Made by a program: the position numbers and the translations under genes | DNA from: Jacaranda mimosifolia | Lineage: Eukaryota; Streptophyta; Magnoliopsida; Lamiales; Bignoniaceae | DNA length: 64,000 nucleotides | Reading direction: 5' to 3' | Assembly: GCA_018894105.1 (NCBI GenBank) | Contig: CM032128.1 | Coordinates: 30,465,299 to 30,529,298, forward strand | Shown here: in pieces, positions 29,418 to 42,809 of the stretch | How positions within the stretch are numbered: the stretch's first letter is position 1 | Layout: the number at the start of each line of letters is the position of its first letter | The notes under the pieces: model-generated | What the model was told of the DNA's origin: nothing | Database searches by the model: none | What the model saw: only the letters and a program-made list of their open reading frames with translations

Positions 29418-29934
29418 CTTCTCTCTCCAGAATGCAATTCACAAACATTTTTCTCAAACCACAACACCACAGCTGAGCACACGCCGGAGAATTCTAGGGT
29501 TCCGGTGAAGCTCTCCTCGCCTACAAACGCTCCCATTCACTTCTCCCCGGAAGCACAAAGTTCGCATATCGATTTCCGCACACTAAACCAACAAATCCAC
29601 GCAACTTAAAGCACGCCAAGTACCAAACCCTAGCTAAAAACAGCAATGCGGGTAATTCCAGAGAACCATGAGTAGATCCATTAAGTGCGGCAGAGATCTA
29701 AAGCAAATTCCAGCAAAAGGAAGACACAAAAGGAAGAGGAAATGCGAAACAGTGCGAAAAAATGGATCTTGAGAAAGCAATGTGAAGGAAAAAGCAAGAG
29801 ACAAGCGAAGATCTTGAAGGTGAGACTTTTGAGAGAGACTGTAGAGAGAGAAAGTGAGGGTGTGAGAGAGAGAAAGAAGGGAGGGAGGAGTGAGAAGTTG
29901 GGTGGTGGGGAGGTTTTAATGACGGTGGAGCCAC
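29418..29934 (-). promoter_or_regulatory. Probable 5' leader of ALE2 with an overlapping upstream ORF
   Basis: The sequence upstream of the ALE2 start is CT-rich on the transcript strand (runs of TCTCTC near 29830-29890), like many plant leaders. An ATG at 29536 opens a frame of 68 codons that continues past the ALE2 start codon at 29417 in another reading frame. A second out-of-frame ATG lies at 29448. If transcription begins upstream of 29536 these would reduce ALE2 translation. The transcription start itself is not visible. Confidence 0.45.
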
Positions 29935-30364
29935 CAGCAGTCTGGTCTACGGGTAAAATCGGTGTGTGTCTGGTGCACGGCCCACCGGTGGGGACGAACC
30001 AATCGGTGGATTCAGTGAATAAGAAAAAGAAATATAATAATTTCTGATTTTGTGCGGGGTGATTTGTCTTTTTAAATATTTTTTAATTGGAATTAGGGCA
30101 ATCTCAGCCGTTAAAAGTGCGCCGACTCAATGAAATTGCATTTTTCAATAATGGTCAATTATTTAATGACAATTAAATCAAAATCTCAAAAATTAATGTT
30201 CATGCACTAAATTTATGAAAGTATATTTGTTTTTAATTTTCTTGATAGATTTATTATTTTATTTCATGGTAATTTTGAGTTTATTGAAAATTTTGAATTT
30301 AATGTAAGTTGTTTGACTAAATTATCATATTTTCTATGCAATTTTGATAATGTGGAGACTTCTA

Positions 30365-30700
30365 ATTTTGTCGTTAGTTATACTTTATATATTTGATTAA
30401 CCTTTTCCATATAAATTGATAACTTCAAAGTTCTATGTACTAAAAATAATAAGTTAAGTTAGTCAAAGCGCCAAGAAATTTTTTTTCTTTTCTTTTCTTT
30501 TCTTTTTTTAATTGAGTATTTTTTCAAAATATTAATCTAATAAAGAATAATTCTCAAACTTCACTTTTTCAAAATTATTTTTCATATTATTATCTTTTAT
30601 TACCACATGTATTTCCATGTAAGCAAAATATGATTAGTTGGAATTCATGTTTCTTTTTCTTATTTCCTAGGATAATTGAAATTTATTGGAGCTATGATTC
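30365..30700 (+). repeat. Left arm of a large inverted repeat
   Basis: This arm matches the reverse complement of about 33610-33990. Shared blocks in order: 'attaaccttttccatataaa', 'tgtactaaaaataataagtt', a TTTTCTTTTC run, 'taataaagaataattctcaa', 'ccacatgtatttccatg', 'catgtttctttttctta' and 'gaaatttattggag'. Divergence includes small indels. It lies about 430 bp upstream of the likely ALE2 leader. Confidence 0.72.
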
Positions 30701-30829
30701 AGTTCTTCTTCTTTAAAAAGAGGGAGAGAGACTAAGAGATATGATTGAGGCATTTATGTGATTTCATTTCTCATTTTTCATTTTTGAGAGAGAATAATGA
30801 GATTTTTGGGTTTATGATATATACATTTT

Positions 30830-32110
30830 TTTTATAAATGAATAATTGTTTGTAAAATAAAAGTGTAATGATTACAGTTGATGTGATAGGCGAAAATATA
30901 ATTATTATAGTTGATCTAATAAATAAAAGTTATGAGCTAGTGATTGATTGTGATATTTTTTATGAGAAAAAAGTTGTAAGATTGTGTTTAATTGTGAGGT
31001 TTTTTTTAATAAAAACTTGTGAGATGGTGATTGGTTGTGACTTGTGAGGTATGAGTTAAAGTGTTGTGTATGTAATATTTATATATATAATTTTTATTAG
31101 AATAAAATAAAATAAAATAAATATCCTCTAGAATATCTTCTAATACATATACTAAAATATAATAATAAATTTATGTAATAATTTAATTAATTAAAATTTT
31201 AAAAATTTTAAGTTTACACTGAAATAAATGTGTATATACTTATATATGCAGAAAATAATATTATGAAGTATTAAAATATACATGCGAATAATTATATTAT
31301 GAAAAAATAGTTTTATTTAAATAAAAAAATTTAATGTGTAAATATAAATACAGATTATGAAAAAAATTTATTTAAAAAATACAATATAATGTGTAAATAT
31401 AATTATATATTATGAAAATAATTTTGTTTAAATAATAAAACATTATGGGCAAATATATTTATATATTAGGAAATAATTTTATGTAAATATTAAAATATAC
31501 ATGTAAACAATTATAAATATGATATGTAAATACAATTATATATTATGAAAATAATATTATGAAATATTAAAATATACGTGTGAATAATTTTATTATCAAA
31601 ATAATTATGTTTAAATATAAAAATATTACATGTAAATATAATTATTTATTACAAAAATAATTCTATTTAAATATTAAAATATTACATATGGATATATACA
31701 TAATATGAAAATAATTTTATTTAAAATGTTTAAATATACATCAAAATAATTATATTAAAAAAATAATAATATTTTAATATAAAAAATATTATGTTTAATT
31801 ATAACCACATATCATGATATAATTTAATTTAAATGTTAATATATACATGTGAATAATTATATTATAAAAATATTACGTGTAAATATAATTATATATTATG
31901 AAAATAATTTTAAATAAATATTAAAATATTATGGATAAATATAATTATATACTATGAATTAATTATGCAGAATTAAACCTTATGTATATAGGTGGATGAA
32001 AAATCAAGAGAAAATTTTCAAAAGTTTGCTTGGAAAGGTGAATTCAAAAAAATTCTCTAGGAGGAGAGGAATCTATTTTTTTAGAGAAATTTCAAAGATG
32101 AAATAAGTAG
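30830..32110 (-). repeat. Dispersed AT-rich repeat, copy 2 (inverted relative to copy 1)
   Basis: Read on the minus strand, this follows the same order of landmarks as 1-1760: leader ending in the 'cataaggtttaatt' block (near 31975), long ATTATATA-type tract, 'actcatacctcacaag' (near 31040), 'aaccaatcaccatctcac', and 'tctctctcaaaaat' (near 30780). It lacks the MITE and the (CA)n expansion found in copy 1. It lies inside the region bounded by the inverted arms at 30365 and 33990. Confidence 0.65.
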
Positions 32111-33020
32111 GAGATGAATGTTTATTGGAAAGTGAGAAAAATTCTCACATCCAAGCATCACTCTATTTTTTTATTCTCAAAGAAACAAGATTTGGGAAAA
32201 TTTTCTACAAGCAAGCACAACCTTAGGGCTCCATCTTTTCTTTTCTTTTCTTTTGCTTTTCTTTTTTTCTTTATTAACAACATAGTAATCAAATTAACTA
32301 AAACATAGAGGGCCGGAGGTCATGTCTGGTTACATCTTGGCAAAATAATTTTGTTTTGCCAAAATATAACCAACCATACATCATTTTTCTCTCCAAAATG
32401 TCAAATTAATTTTTTTTAAAAATACCCTCTTCTATATTTCATTATCCCCAAAAATTTCTCATTTTTCAATATATATACATATAATATATATTTTATTATT
32501 ATTATTCTTATTATTTAAAAAAAAAAACTCAATTTCATTTTCACCATAAAAACCCAACAAAAAAGTATTGATTTACTGCTATAGCAAAAATTGTTTTCTC
32601 CCAAAATATAAACAAACATTCCAAAATAAATTTATAACTATTCCCCAAAATATAAACAAATATTCATGATATTCCTTAATAAAATTTCACATTCCCCAAC
32701 CCCACTTCCAAAACTCAGTCTTACAAAAATAAAAAATATACAATTTGTAACCAAATATTACCAAAATTTTGTTCAACAACAAACAACAAAATTTAACCCA
32801 AAAAAAAAAAAAAAACAAATAAAGGCTTGTAGACACACTTAAACCAATAAGACCATGTATTTGAGCAAAAATTATGACAATAGAATATGGAGATAAATAC
32901 AAGCAATAAGCGTCAAAGATCAACCCCAAAAAGAGTCTTGAAAAACAATATCACAGCGTAAAAAAAATTATCACGCATCAATAAATTAATTTATTAACTA
33001 CATAAATCCAACAAATGAAG
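32111..33020. other. Intergenic AT-rich DNA, no gene seen
   Basis: A- and T-tracts dominate. A degenerate inverted segment with 'tggttacatcttggcaaaat' at 32330 and 'ccaaaatttt' blocks near 32760 may be a decayed element. No supported coding region. Confidence 0.4.
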
Positions 33021-33248
33021 CAAGTCATCATGCCCCTTATGCCCTAAGTGAAACACGTGCTATAATGGCCGGGAGAAAGGGTCACGATCTTGTGAGGGTG
33101 AGCTAACCCCAAAAACCCGTCCTCAATTCAGACTACAGGTTGCGACTCGCCTGCATGAAGCCGGAATCGCTAGTAATCGCCGCTCAACCATACGACGATG
33201 AATTCGTTCCCGAGCTTTGTATACACCGCTCGTCACACTATGGGAGCT
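33021..33248 (+). pseudogene. Nuclear fragment of plastid 16S rRNA gene (NUPT)
   Basis: About 228 bp correspond to the 3' part of plastid 16S rRNA in sense orientation. Recognisable conserved blocks are CATGCCCCTTATGCCCT, GAGGGTGAGCTAACCCC, CGCCTGCATGAAGCCGGAAT, GCTAGTAATCGCCG and CGTCACACTATGGGAGCT. Against the plastid consensus the differences are mainly G to A and C to T (for example TACACACCGCCC becomes TATACACCGCTC), the pattern left by deamination of methylated cytosines in the nucleus. Both ends stop abruptly in unrelated AT-rich DNA. It is not a functional rRNA gene. Confidence 0.9.
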
Positions 33249-33609
33249 TATATTAAGAACCCTAAAAGATTTGCAGCATGAACAAATTTTTATTTTACAA
33301 GCTCTTACTATTTTACTAGTGTTGAGACATGTAGATTAAGGATGAAATAGGCAACTAAACTTATTTGCTACTTTTTGAGGTTAAAAGATCGAGAAATTCC
33401 ATCAAAAAAATAGGAAAAAAGGAAGAGAAAAATCCAATGAGTAAAATTCTGGTGGGCTTTTAAATAAGAAAAAAAATAATATAAATTCCAACAAATAAGT
33501 TTTTACTTACTGAATAAATGTGCCAATAGGGTAATAACATGATAAATACTTTTGAAAGAGTGATAATTTGAGAGTTATTTTTTATTAAAATAATATTTTA
33601 AAAAAACAC

Positions 33610-33990
33610 TCCAATAAATTTCAACTAATAAATTCTAATTGTCCTATGAAATAAAAAAAAAGAAAAAGAAACATGACTTTTAACTAATTAATTTTTGCGT
33701 GCATGGAAATACATGTGGCAATAAAAATAATTATATGAATATTTTTTGAAAGAGTGATAGTTTGGAAATTATTCTTTATTAGAATAATATTTTAAAAAAT
33801 ATTCAATTTGAAATTATTCTTTATTAGAATAATATTTTAAAAAATATTCAATTTAAAAAAAGAAAAGAAAAGAAAAAACTTCTCAGTGCTTTCACTAACT
33901 TAAATTATTATTCTTAGTACATAGTAAAATAACAGTAGAAATTATCAATTTATATGGAAAAGATTAATCAAATTTATAAAAGTACATGAG
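33610..33990 (-). repeat. Right arm of the large inverted repeat
   Basis: Reverse-complement partner of 30365-30700. It also contains an internal direct repeat: 'attctttattagaataatat' with following 'tttaaaaaatattcaattt' occurs twice (33770-33800 and 33810-33850), and a third weaker copy lies near 33570-33600. Its outer edge is about 255 bp upstream of the TOM2B-like ATG. Confidence 0.7.
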
Positions 33991-34246
33991 ACCTATTTTT
34001 TTAGTAAAGTTATTTGAAAGGGTTAATGAAATATTGTGTATTTTTTTTTTAACATCAATATTATTATTTTTATTTACGTATAATCAGACTTCACAATTCA
34101 CATATATAATTATGACGCAAAATATCAGACAAATTGACCTAGTTAGCAAAATGTTATTCGACTTAGTTGGATCAGCGTAAGTTTATACGTGACGGTGAAA
34201 AAGAAAATCGAACTGCTGCCGTAAATCAAAATTTCGTCAACCAGAA

Positions 34247-37135
34247 ATGGCTGCGCCCGGCCGCGGCGGAGGTGGCAGAGAGGAGTCGGCAAAGTCGACG
34301 GTGGCGGATCAAATATCCCAGTCCGTACAATCCACCTCCAATATCCTTCACCTCATGCTCCAATCATCCCCATCCCATGTAACTCTCTCTCTCTCTCTCT
34401 GTGGAGCGTGCGTGCGTGTGCCAGAGTTGATTGTACTAGTTGTTATCTGGAATGGAATTATTTTTCGTACTTCTTTAATTCTGTAAATGCTCGCTTAACT
34501 ATCTTACAACGATTGCTTTGTGCATGCTCGTAGTTGTTCTGATGAATGGATTGAATATTAAGAAGACTAAGTGGCCTTTCCAGATATGGCTTACTTGCGA
34601 TTTATTTCCTTTCTATTTCCGTTATCTTTGTATTGATTTGTGGAGTGGAGGACGAGCTGCGGAGAATTTTATCGCTGGTTGAAAACTATTCCTGGATGCC
34701 CCTTTTGGCTTGGGTTTGGCCCAAGTCTTGGAGAATTTCTGGAAATGCTCTCCTCTGGGTGAAATCCTGCGCAAAAGTGGAAGAAGTAATTGCTCATAAA
34801 TTAGAAGAATGAAATATCATCTGATTAGCGTACAATTTTACCTAGTAAAGGACTACAATATGATGGGATTCAATTGTTAATTTGATATTTGGCATTTAGG
34901 TAAGTGGAGCAAACCAAAATTATAGACAGGATTCAGTTTCTCTCTTTATTTTGTACTAAATAATCGCATCATGGGGCTATATTTTCTGTCATACAATGCT
35001 TGGAACATTGAAGAAATAATTGATTTTGAAAGCAATATTTTAACATTCAGTTGATCATGTATGCACTAAAAAAGTTCACTAGTAACTTGCTGGGTTAAAT
35101 AGATCTTCCCATGTAATATTCAATTCAAGTACGTGTCTTCTTGTCTAATTTTCATGCTTGGTATTTGTTAAGCAGTTCATTATTGGATCTGTATGTTAGT
35201 GTCTTACTGCTGTAATTAAATCTATGCAGGCCCAACTAATGAAGCTTCCAAAACAGCTTCTAGCTAAAAGTTCTACAACTAAAAATACAGAATTGGTAAG
35301 TGCATCTCCTACAGTTGCAGTCAATGATATTTTTGAGCTAGATTTTTTGCTTGATTATGGAAATTCTTGAGGTTTGATGCAGGTCCTGGAGCAGATGCCT
35401 CGAGTAGTTTCATCATTAGATGAACATGTGGAAAGTGGATTGCAGAGGTCATATCAATAGTTTGGTTTTTCAATCTTAGGATATTTTGTCTTTGATCTAG
35501 TTTAATGTGTTTTGCTTCAAAACAACCTCTAAAGCATGTCATTGAACTTGGAGAACCTGAAAAAGGAAAGGAGTTATATTTTGAGTTTTAAGCAACATAA
35601 TATGGCGATGATCATGTTTAAGTTAAAAGGGCGGTAATTTAGAAACTCTTGGCCACTTTCTCAAACCATATATAGGATATAGAAGATGTCGAACATTTTT
35701 TTCTCAAAAGACAGTAAAAAATATGAGCTCTGGATATTAAATGCACCCCGATGACTAAAGATGGAAACAGATGAATGACAAGCCATGTTAGACTTTAATG
35801 ATATGCATGATTTACATCACAATGTGGAGTAGTGTTTGGAGTTGGCAGGGGAGGGGTCTGTCCGGGATTGGAGTTGTTTTGAGTCTCGGGGAGTAAGACT
35901 TCAAATTTAATACATTCTGGTGTATAGAGTATAACATATCTGGAAGGAAGAAAATGTTGGTACGTTTTATGCTGAGTTAAAAGCCATCTATATGATTGAT
36001 GTCATTTAGTAATTCCGAAGCATCAAATTAGATACTATATTGGCTGTTAGTTAATAGAAGTATTTTTTCCGCCAGGAAGAGAGAAATTATGTTTGACAGG
36101 AAATAGTCAACGTGAGGCCTGAATTCATTTGGTTCTGGGTATCAAGCAGATGTCCAAACGTTTGTATGATCTAACAGTATTTTCTTTATTTCTTTCTTTT
36201 TTGTTTTCCCTGATCTCATATGTTGGTTCCTGGGCCTCATCTTCCACCATGTGCTGGTTTGCTTGACAACAATAACATAGTAAAAGTACCCTTGTCTTTT
36301 CAATTCTGAGATATCAGTTGAAGTTGTGTCGACTGAGCAAGTCATCTGACAAAAACAGAGCCTTTTTGTCTAGTACTCTCTCAGGGATGATTGAACATTT
36401 GTGTGTGAAAGCTATTGTTTTCCTTTTTCTTTCTTTCTTTCTTTTTTTTTTTTTTTCTTCATGCAAGAACATATATACATATATGCTTTTATTTAAGTAA
36501 CGATATGATTTTTCTTCTTTTTAAGGTTGATTGAGTTAACCGTGCCACATAACATTTTATTGATTCCTATCTAATTTGCTGGGTTAACTTTCTTTGAATC
36601 CATAAAAACTCGTGACCTACAATCAGCTGAGATTATATTTTTCAAGCAGTTGAAAATTATAGGTATACAGGCTGACTACGCCACTGACATTACATTAACA
36701 TGAAGCTGTTTCTAGCTTTATATTGTTGGCAAGAAGTTGCATTTTGATCAGCATGAAAGATAAAATGGAGAAAGAGGTTTGATTGAAGAAATTGCTAATC
36801 TTTTTTTTATTTGTCCTATTTCGCTTTGAGAGTTGAACTTTTTGCAGTGTGCCTCATCTGAATACTGCAGTCCAGTTGCTCTCCAACATGCAAAGCTGCC
36901 AGCTTAAGTCTTTGTCCATAGCTCAGCATACTCAACAAGTACTTAACTTCTGTATCCCTTTCCGTTCTCTGTACCTTGTTATTTTCCTTGTTTTCTTATT
37001 GCTAACTGGGATATATTCTGGATTTCAATTGCCTCTATTTCTTGTCAATAATTACTTGCTTAATGGTAGTCTAACCTTGTTTGATTTGTTTATCAGGGCA
37101 CCGAACTTTTAGAACAACATTCCCAGGCGAAGTAA
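34247..37135 (+). CDS. TOM2B: TOM2B-like small protein (tobamovirus multiplication 2B homologue)
   Basis: Five exons: 34247-34378, 35230-35295, 35383-35447, 36848-36938, 37097-37135. Joined: 393 nt, 130 aa, starting MAAPGRGGGGREESAKSTVA and ending LLEQHSQAK-stop; all introns are GT-AG. Visible features are a Gly-rich N-terminus, an amphipathic segment DQISQSVQSTSNILHLMLQS, a basic stretch KLPKQLLAKSSTTKN, and VLEQMPRVVSSLDEHVESGL. No signal peptide or membrane segment. The order of these blocks and the length (Arabidopsis TOM2B is about 122 aa as I recall) support TOM2B, a plant host factor identified by its need for efficient tobamovirus multiplication; its normal cellular function is not established. 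The identification rests on remembered sequence features, so a homology search would settle it. It is divergent to ALE2, about 4.8 kb away. Confidence 0.75.
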
Positions 37136-40100
37136 TCGTCCTTGAAATTTCTTGCAAAAAACCACATCAGGTCTTACTTGTCTTTATACGATGCTCATGG
37201 TTATCCTTGCGACTTCTTGACAGTTTTGTTCTCAATTTTTGTATTTGTAACCAATCAATTTGTTCGTAAAAATCTGTTCCCAGTTCGAGTTTAGGGGAGT
37301 AGGCACATTCGTTGAGGTTCAAACTGCTTCACACTAGGTTAGGGAGCCCGGTAGTGAATTAATTTGATCCTCCACATAAGTTCAGTGAATACTGTTACTG
37401 ATTCAGATTTTGTTTTTCCAGGTAAAAATATTGTTTAATCTCAAAGGGCCAAAAGAAGGTACACTTTAGAATCAACATAAATGCTGTTTTGCCTACTATA
37501 TACTTTACTGTTTTGCTGAGCTGTTGCCTGTGAACAACATTTATTTCCCAACGCCTTCACTGAAATATTGTTTAATGTGGTTGTTACTTGGTTCATTTGA
37601 GTGATATTGAGCTTCATCATATTGTTCTAGAGTTTTCTAGATTGTTGTAATGAATTCACTCATTCACAATGATTTTTATTGGGTGAAACCTGCAAATTGA
37701 CCAGGGGTCTATTTGACATCCAATCCCCGCCTATAGTCGGAATTCATTTCCCGTCAATGGACAACGTGAATTCAGCATGAATCTCATGTTAGAGGAGGCA
37801 CTAGGAGTTCCTTTGGCCCGACATGTGATTTGAAACCAAGTACTATTATCTTGGTTTTTCGTGGGATATAAATTTTACTGGTTTAAATGTGACATTAGAT
37901 ATAAAGTTGATTGGATTTAAAGTGGCTTGAATTATATGCTTATTTTAATTAATCTTTTTGTCATAATATTTAATTGCATTAAAAATAAATCTAATTAGGA
38001 TTTATTTTGTAAATTTTGAAGGAAATTGCATATTTCTACATCAATTAGCGTTTAATAAATTGTGAATTTGTTAGTCTTCGTTTTTTGAAAATTAAGAGAC
38101 ATTAATTATATGTCAATTTTACTATTTTTGTGCAACATTTGCTAAACAATAAGTTCATAAACTTATAAATTTATAGCTAGAATCTTAATTTGTGAACTTT
38201 TAAAATATTATTCATGTACTAAAATTAGTACACTGAAAGAATCACGGGCAACTAATTCGTTGTTCATAAGTTCAAAACTCAGATTGGCCACCTCAATTTT
38301 AAAAATTAATTCAAAAACACAAGATTTAAACAAAAATGAGGAAGTAAAAATAATATAATATGATTATTGATTTAAAATTACTTTTTAAAATTTGGATTGG
38401 ACTCAAAAGGTTCATAAAATCCGCATAAATTCAATTTGTATGGATACATTTACAAATTTAGGATCAAATTAATCGATTGGTTGAATTCATGAGGTCTAAC
38501 CAACTTTTTTGCTCTACTATTTGTAAAGTATTAGGGTTTTAGTAACTAATTGGTGGTATATTTTTCAATATAGTGATTAAATTAATTCTCTTTAAACAAA
38601 AAATACCAAAGAAAAAAAAATGTCACTTTTTCTCTGTCCTCTCTCTCACGTATTGTGCTTTTCCTTTTTCTCTATTTTTTCTTCAAGCATTATTTTTGTC
38701 CCTCCCTCTCACTTTATCTTTCTATTTTTTTCAATTATATTACCTCATATAATAAGTTTAAGCTAATAATTTTTGGTCAATCGTAAAATATATTTTTATT
38801 TAGAAATTAATAAATATCTTTTAATGTGATATATATTAAAAATTAAAGTCCGTCCACATATCGAATGTATCACAATTATTAATATAAATTATTTGAGGGA
38901 GCATTTGTTCCTTTTAGACCCCACAAAAAATAATTTAAATTGTCTCCAACATCTAAGTTGAAATTCCTGGTCCTGTTACAGCATCATATGGGTATATATA
39001 GTCAAGTAACCGGACAAAATTAAAATAGTAGCTAAATTTATCTAGTTTGTTTGGTAGTCATATAAAATTATCAAGTACAAACGCTCTAGATTTTCAAATT
39101 GTAATCATATAAGTTAAACTGTACAACCTTAGAGCATTATTTTATTGTGACAAGTACTCATACTTTATTAAAGTCACAATAGTCTGGTCATTATAATAGA
39201 TTTACACATGACTAAAATTGCATAATGTCCCTTTCTTTCATGAATACAGTTCCTTTTCCTACTTATGGATGGTGGATCACATGTGAATAATCATTTTCCT
39301 TCTTTCTGTATCCCATTAAAAAAAATAAATTCAAATAATTGTGGCAAACTACTATTTACAAATGAATGCCTGTCTAATTTTTGCAATTATGTAACTTGTA
39401 ATGGAGCATTAATTTTGAATTGTATGTGATGCAGCCAAGAGCTCGATTCGGGTGGCTTTGGTCTCGTACTCGATTTGTACAAATTTTAAGTCTCGTTAAT
39501 CTATCCACAAGATTACACGTTAGGTTAATTGGAATGATTCCCATTTAAAATTCTCTTATTCTAAAGTTAAAGTATGAAAGTGGAAATGAGTGCCTTCTAA
39601 ACGAAGATAATAATGAGATGCTAAGCTAGTAACAATAGCACAAACGAATTGGGTATTAAAAAATAGATCTTTATGATAACCAACCTTCATTCTATAGTAG
39701 GTTAAGCGAAGGGTACTGTACGGTGCCACGTGACTGCTCAATGGTGGTTGAATATATGTGAGATTATAATTCTCATTTTGAGTCAAATTTAGGCTGGATC
39801 AAATTGAACCTTGATGTGCACAAAAAGAATATATAGGTAAGGTACTAAAATATAAAACATGAATCTAATGAAATACAGATCCAACTCTGTAAAATACTTT
39901 CTTTTATTTCACAAGGGTATATATGTCTTTTTGGGGGTTCTGTACCATTATATCCCATTTGTATGACTAATGAAATAGTCTGCATAAATTTGTAGATTAA
40001 CATGCACATGTCATTTTATTAACTTTTGATATTACTAAAATGAATATATGACGAAATCTGAAGGCATTGTTTGGTTTTACCTTCCATTTCAGGTTTCGTT

Positions 40101-40769
40101 TCTAGTATTTTTCAATGTTAAAAATAATTTCGTATTTATATATGAAAATAAAAATGTATTTGGTTTAGTGATGTGGAAATATTGACTTTACACGGTTGAA
40201 AAAAATTGTATTTGAATTGTGTGTATTCAAGCAAGAAAGACGGGATCATTCAATACGTTTGACTTTGATGTTTCAAAAAGAATAATAAATTAATTAAAAA
40301 ACATGAATAGTAGAGCGTTACCTTATGGATTAAATTACGAATATTGTTATTTGTACTCCAAAATTTATTATTAGCACTTCACTTAATTTTTAATCTATAG
40401 GAATCGACTATTGTATCCATTTATTTTCAAGATATCATTTACTTTAAATTGGTGGACAATTATGCTCTTAATATACTATTATTCTTCCGATTGAATATAA
40501 TCTTAATTCATTCATAGCTTTAATTCATTCCATGTCAAACTTGATGGAGCAAATAAAAATGAACATATTATCTCATCTCTAAATTCAATCATCTTATTGA
40601 AGACATGGCTATGAATTTTAATAGAAAAATGATAGCATCACTACAAAATAGTATATTTTCACATCCCAAATGTAGGCCCTGTTTTACTTCATAAAGACTG
40701 TTGTGTAAAGTTATTTCAATAAAAAAAAAGTGAAATAAAGAAAGAAAAGAGTACTGCACCTTATTATTT
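37136..40769. other. 3' flank of TOM2B and intergenic DNA
   Basis: The first 300-600 bp (to about 37700) probably include the 3' untranslated region of the TOM2B-like gene. A patch of mixed composition at 37700-37850 has no recognisable coding content. The remainder is AT-rich; a partial family-A MITE end (TTGTTTGGTTTTACC) lies near 40068. No gene is supported. Confidence 0.45.
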
Positions 40770-41450
40770 AGACTTGACAAAAAATCACCCATACTATGGG
40801 TACCTAATAAAATGCGAATAATAGGCCTCATTTTCTTCACCCAAAAAAATGCAGGTAATTTTACCCACCACCTAATTACCTGCCACTTTTTGACCCAACA
40901 CATGGATAACCTGTGAACAACTATATATATATATATATATATATTAAATTTTTCTCTAATTCTCACAAATAATCTTGAGGATATAACATATTTTTTCTAT
41001 AATAACAACGATGTTTAAGTGGTATTTACATTTTTAGTTCAAAAAACTTTTGACATATTATGAGATTTAAATGTGAATTTCAAAATGTAATATAACTTAA
41101 AATCGACAGATATTTAAGTATTTAAGTTGTACTTTTCAAATTAAAATACTTGACATAATTTAAGTATTTGTTCAATGTGATGTTTAAAATTTGTAGCCTC
41201 TTTTATTAGTTTTATTTAAGTAATATTTGAATAATATTACGTAAATTAAAAAATATATATTAATTTACCTTCAAGTAAAAAGTAAAAATAAAAATACCAG
41301 TACCTGTGGGTTACTCATCACTCATAGTCGTGGGTAATAGATCCACTATCTCGTATTTAATAAAAAATGAATAATTTTACCTATGGGTAAATTTACCCGA
41401 CCCATTATTATCCATTGTTGAGTTACCTATAGATACCCATTTGTCGAGTT
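40770..41450. mobile_element. Terminal-inverted-repeat element, non-autonomous
   Basis: The left end ACTTGACAAAAAATCACCCATA and the right end, whose reverse complement is AACTCGACAAATGGGTATCT, form an imperfect TIR. The inner sequence shows mirrored 'gggta'/'taccc' motifs (near 40797-40910 and 41290-41440). About 680 bp with no coding capacity; an (AT)n run at 40922-40944 lies inside. Confidence 0.6.
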
Positions 41451-42505
41451 TATTTATTTTATATTAAATTGAACAAGTTGAGGTGGAATGTTTTCACGAA
41501 TAGCAAAATTGAAAGTGATAATTATTATATTAAAGGTTACATTTGTCCTACAAATTAATATAAATGTATTTGAAAAGTAAGTGGATATTTTTGTCAATAA
41601 CCTAACACAACAATTTAGAATGGAGTGCGAACAACAAATTTTGGAGTGTAAATAACAATAATCTTAAATTACTTCTTTATGTTTTACGAGATGAAAATTT
41701 ATTATTTATGTTTTAGTAGATATTTTAGTTATTTTAAAATAATGGAACATCTTACCGAATATTAACAATCTAGGTCTTACTTCAATTTAACAATATATGG
41801 GTTGTAAATTTGAAAATGACGGTTCAAAGTATTGATACTGTTCAATTTCTAAATTTCACTTAAAAGACTTGAAAATAGAAATAAATGATGTTTTAATAAA
41901 AAATGATAGTAAACAAATATTGATTCAGTGTAGTCTAAGAATTGATTAGAGTCGTTTTATTTCTTAGCTCCAAAGGGTTCGATATTTTGAGGTTGATACT
42001 ACTAGGGATATATATTTTTAGAGGTGAAACATGAAACAGAACAAAGATTATGGTCATTGGAAGGGATTCCATCAAAAATCTTTCAATACTTAAATCAATA
42101 TAAATATAGAGGTCAGATAATAGTGAAAGAATATCGATAGGAAACAAATTGTGAACATACCTTTATCATCCAGTGGTTGATAGGTACATAAAGGTTACTG
42201 CTAGGATTGACTTGGATAGATTGTTCTACATGTGGAGTTGAGATTTTGCCAAGTGTTATAATTAAACGGTAGCCCTAAGATCATATCTGATCATGTATGA
42301 CCCAAATAATAAGATGCAATTCAAATTGTTTTGTCCCTTCAAGCATTTTAAAAGGCTTTTTTATATGTTTTATTATTTTACCAATCAGATGAGTTTTTGG
42401 TCTTCCAAAAATAAAAATGAAAAATGTAAAACCAACAAGGCCAAATAAGCTTGTAGAAGAATTTATTTCTCATTACAAGCATGATTTGAAATATTGAGAG
42501 GCTAA
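41451..42505. other. Intergenic, no gene seen
   Basis: AT-rich DNA without supported coding content or recognised repeat. Confidence 0.45.
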
Positions 42506-42788
42506 GGGCCGGTTTGGTTTTATTTTCAGGTTCTCTTTTTATACATTTTCATCAAATATATATATATTTTTTTTCAAAACATATTCCCCAATAAATTATA
42601 TCTCTTTTCCTAATAACTTATATATATTCTCTATCTATTATTTCTATCTCTTTTCACTTACAATCTATTAAAATCAACATAATCATTACTTTTCTAACAA
42701 TCTATTCAAATACAAACTTATTTTTAACTCATTTTCACTAACTACTTTCCAATATTTTAAAAATAATAAAAATAAAACCAAACCGGCC
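42506..42788 (-). mobile_element. MITE family A, copy A4
   Basis: Bounded by GGGCCGGTTTGGTTTTATTT and AAATAAAACCAAACCGGCC, a nearly perfect TIR of about 20 bp. The interior has the family block in reverse ('cactaactactttccaatat' near the right end). About 283 bp, non-coding. Confidence 0.85.
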
Positions 42789-42809
42789 AGAAGTTGGATA
42801 AGAGTCTAA

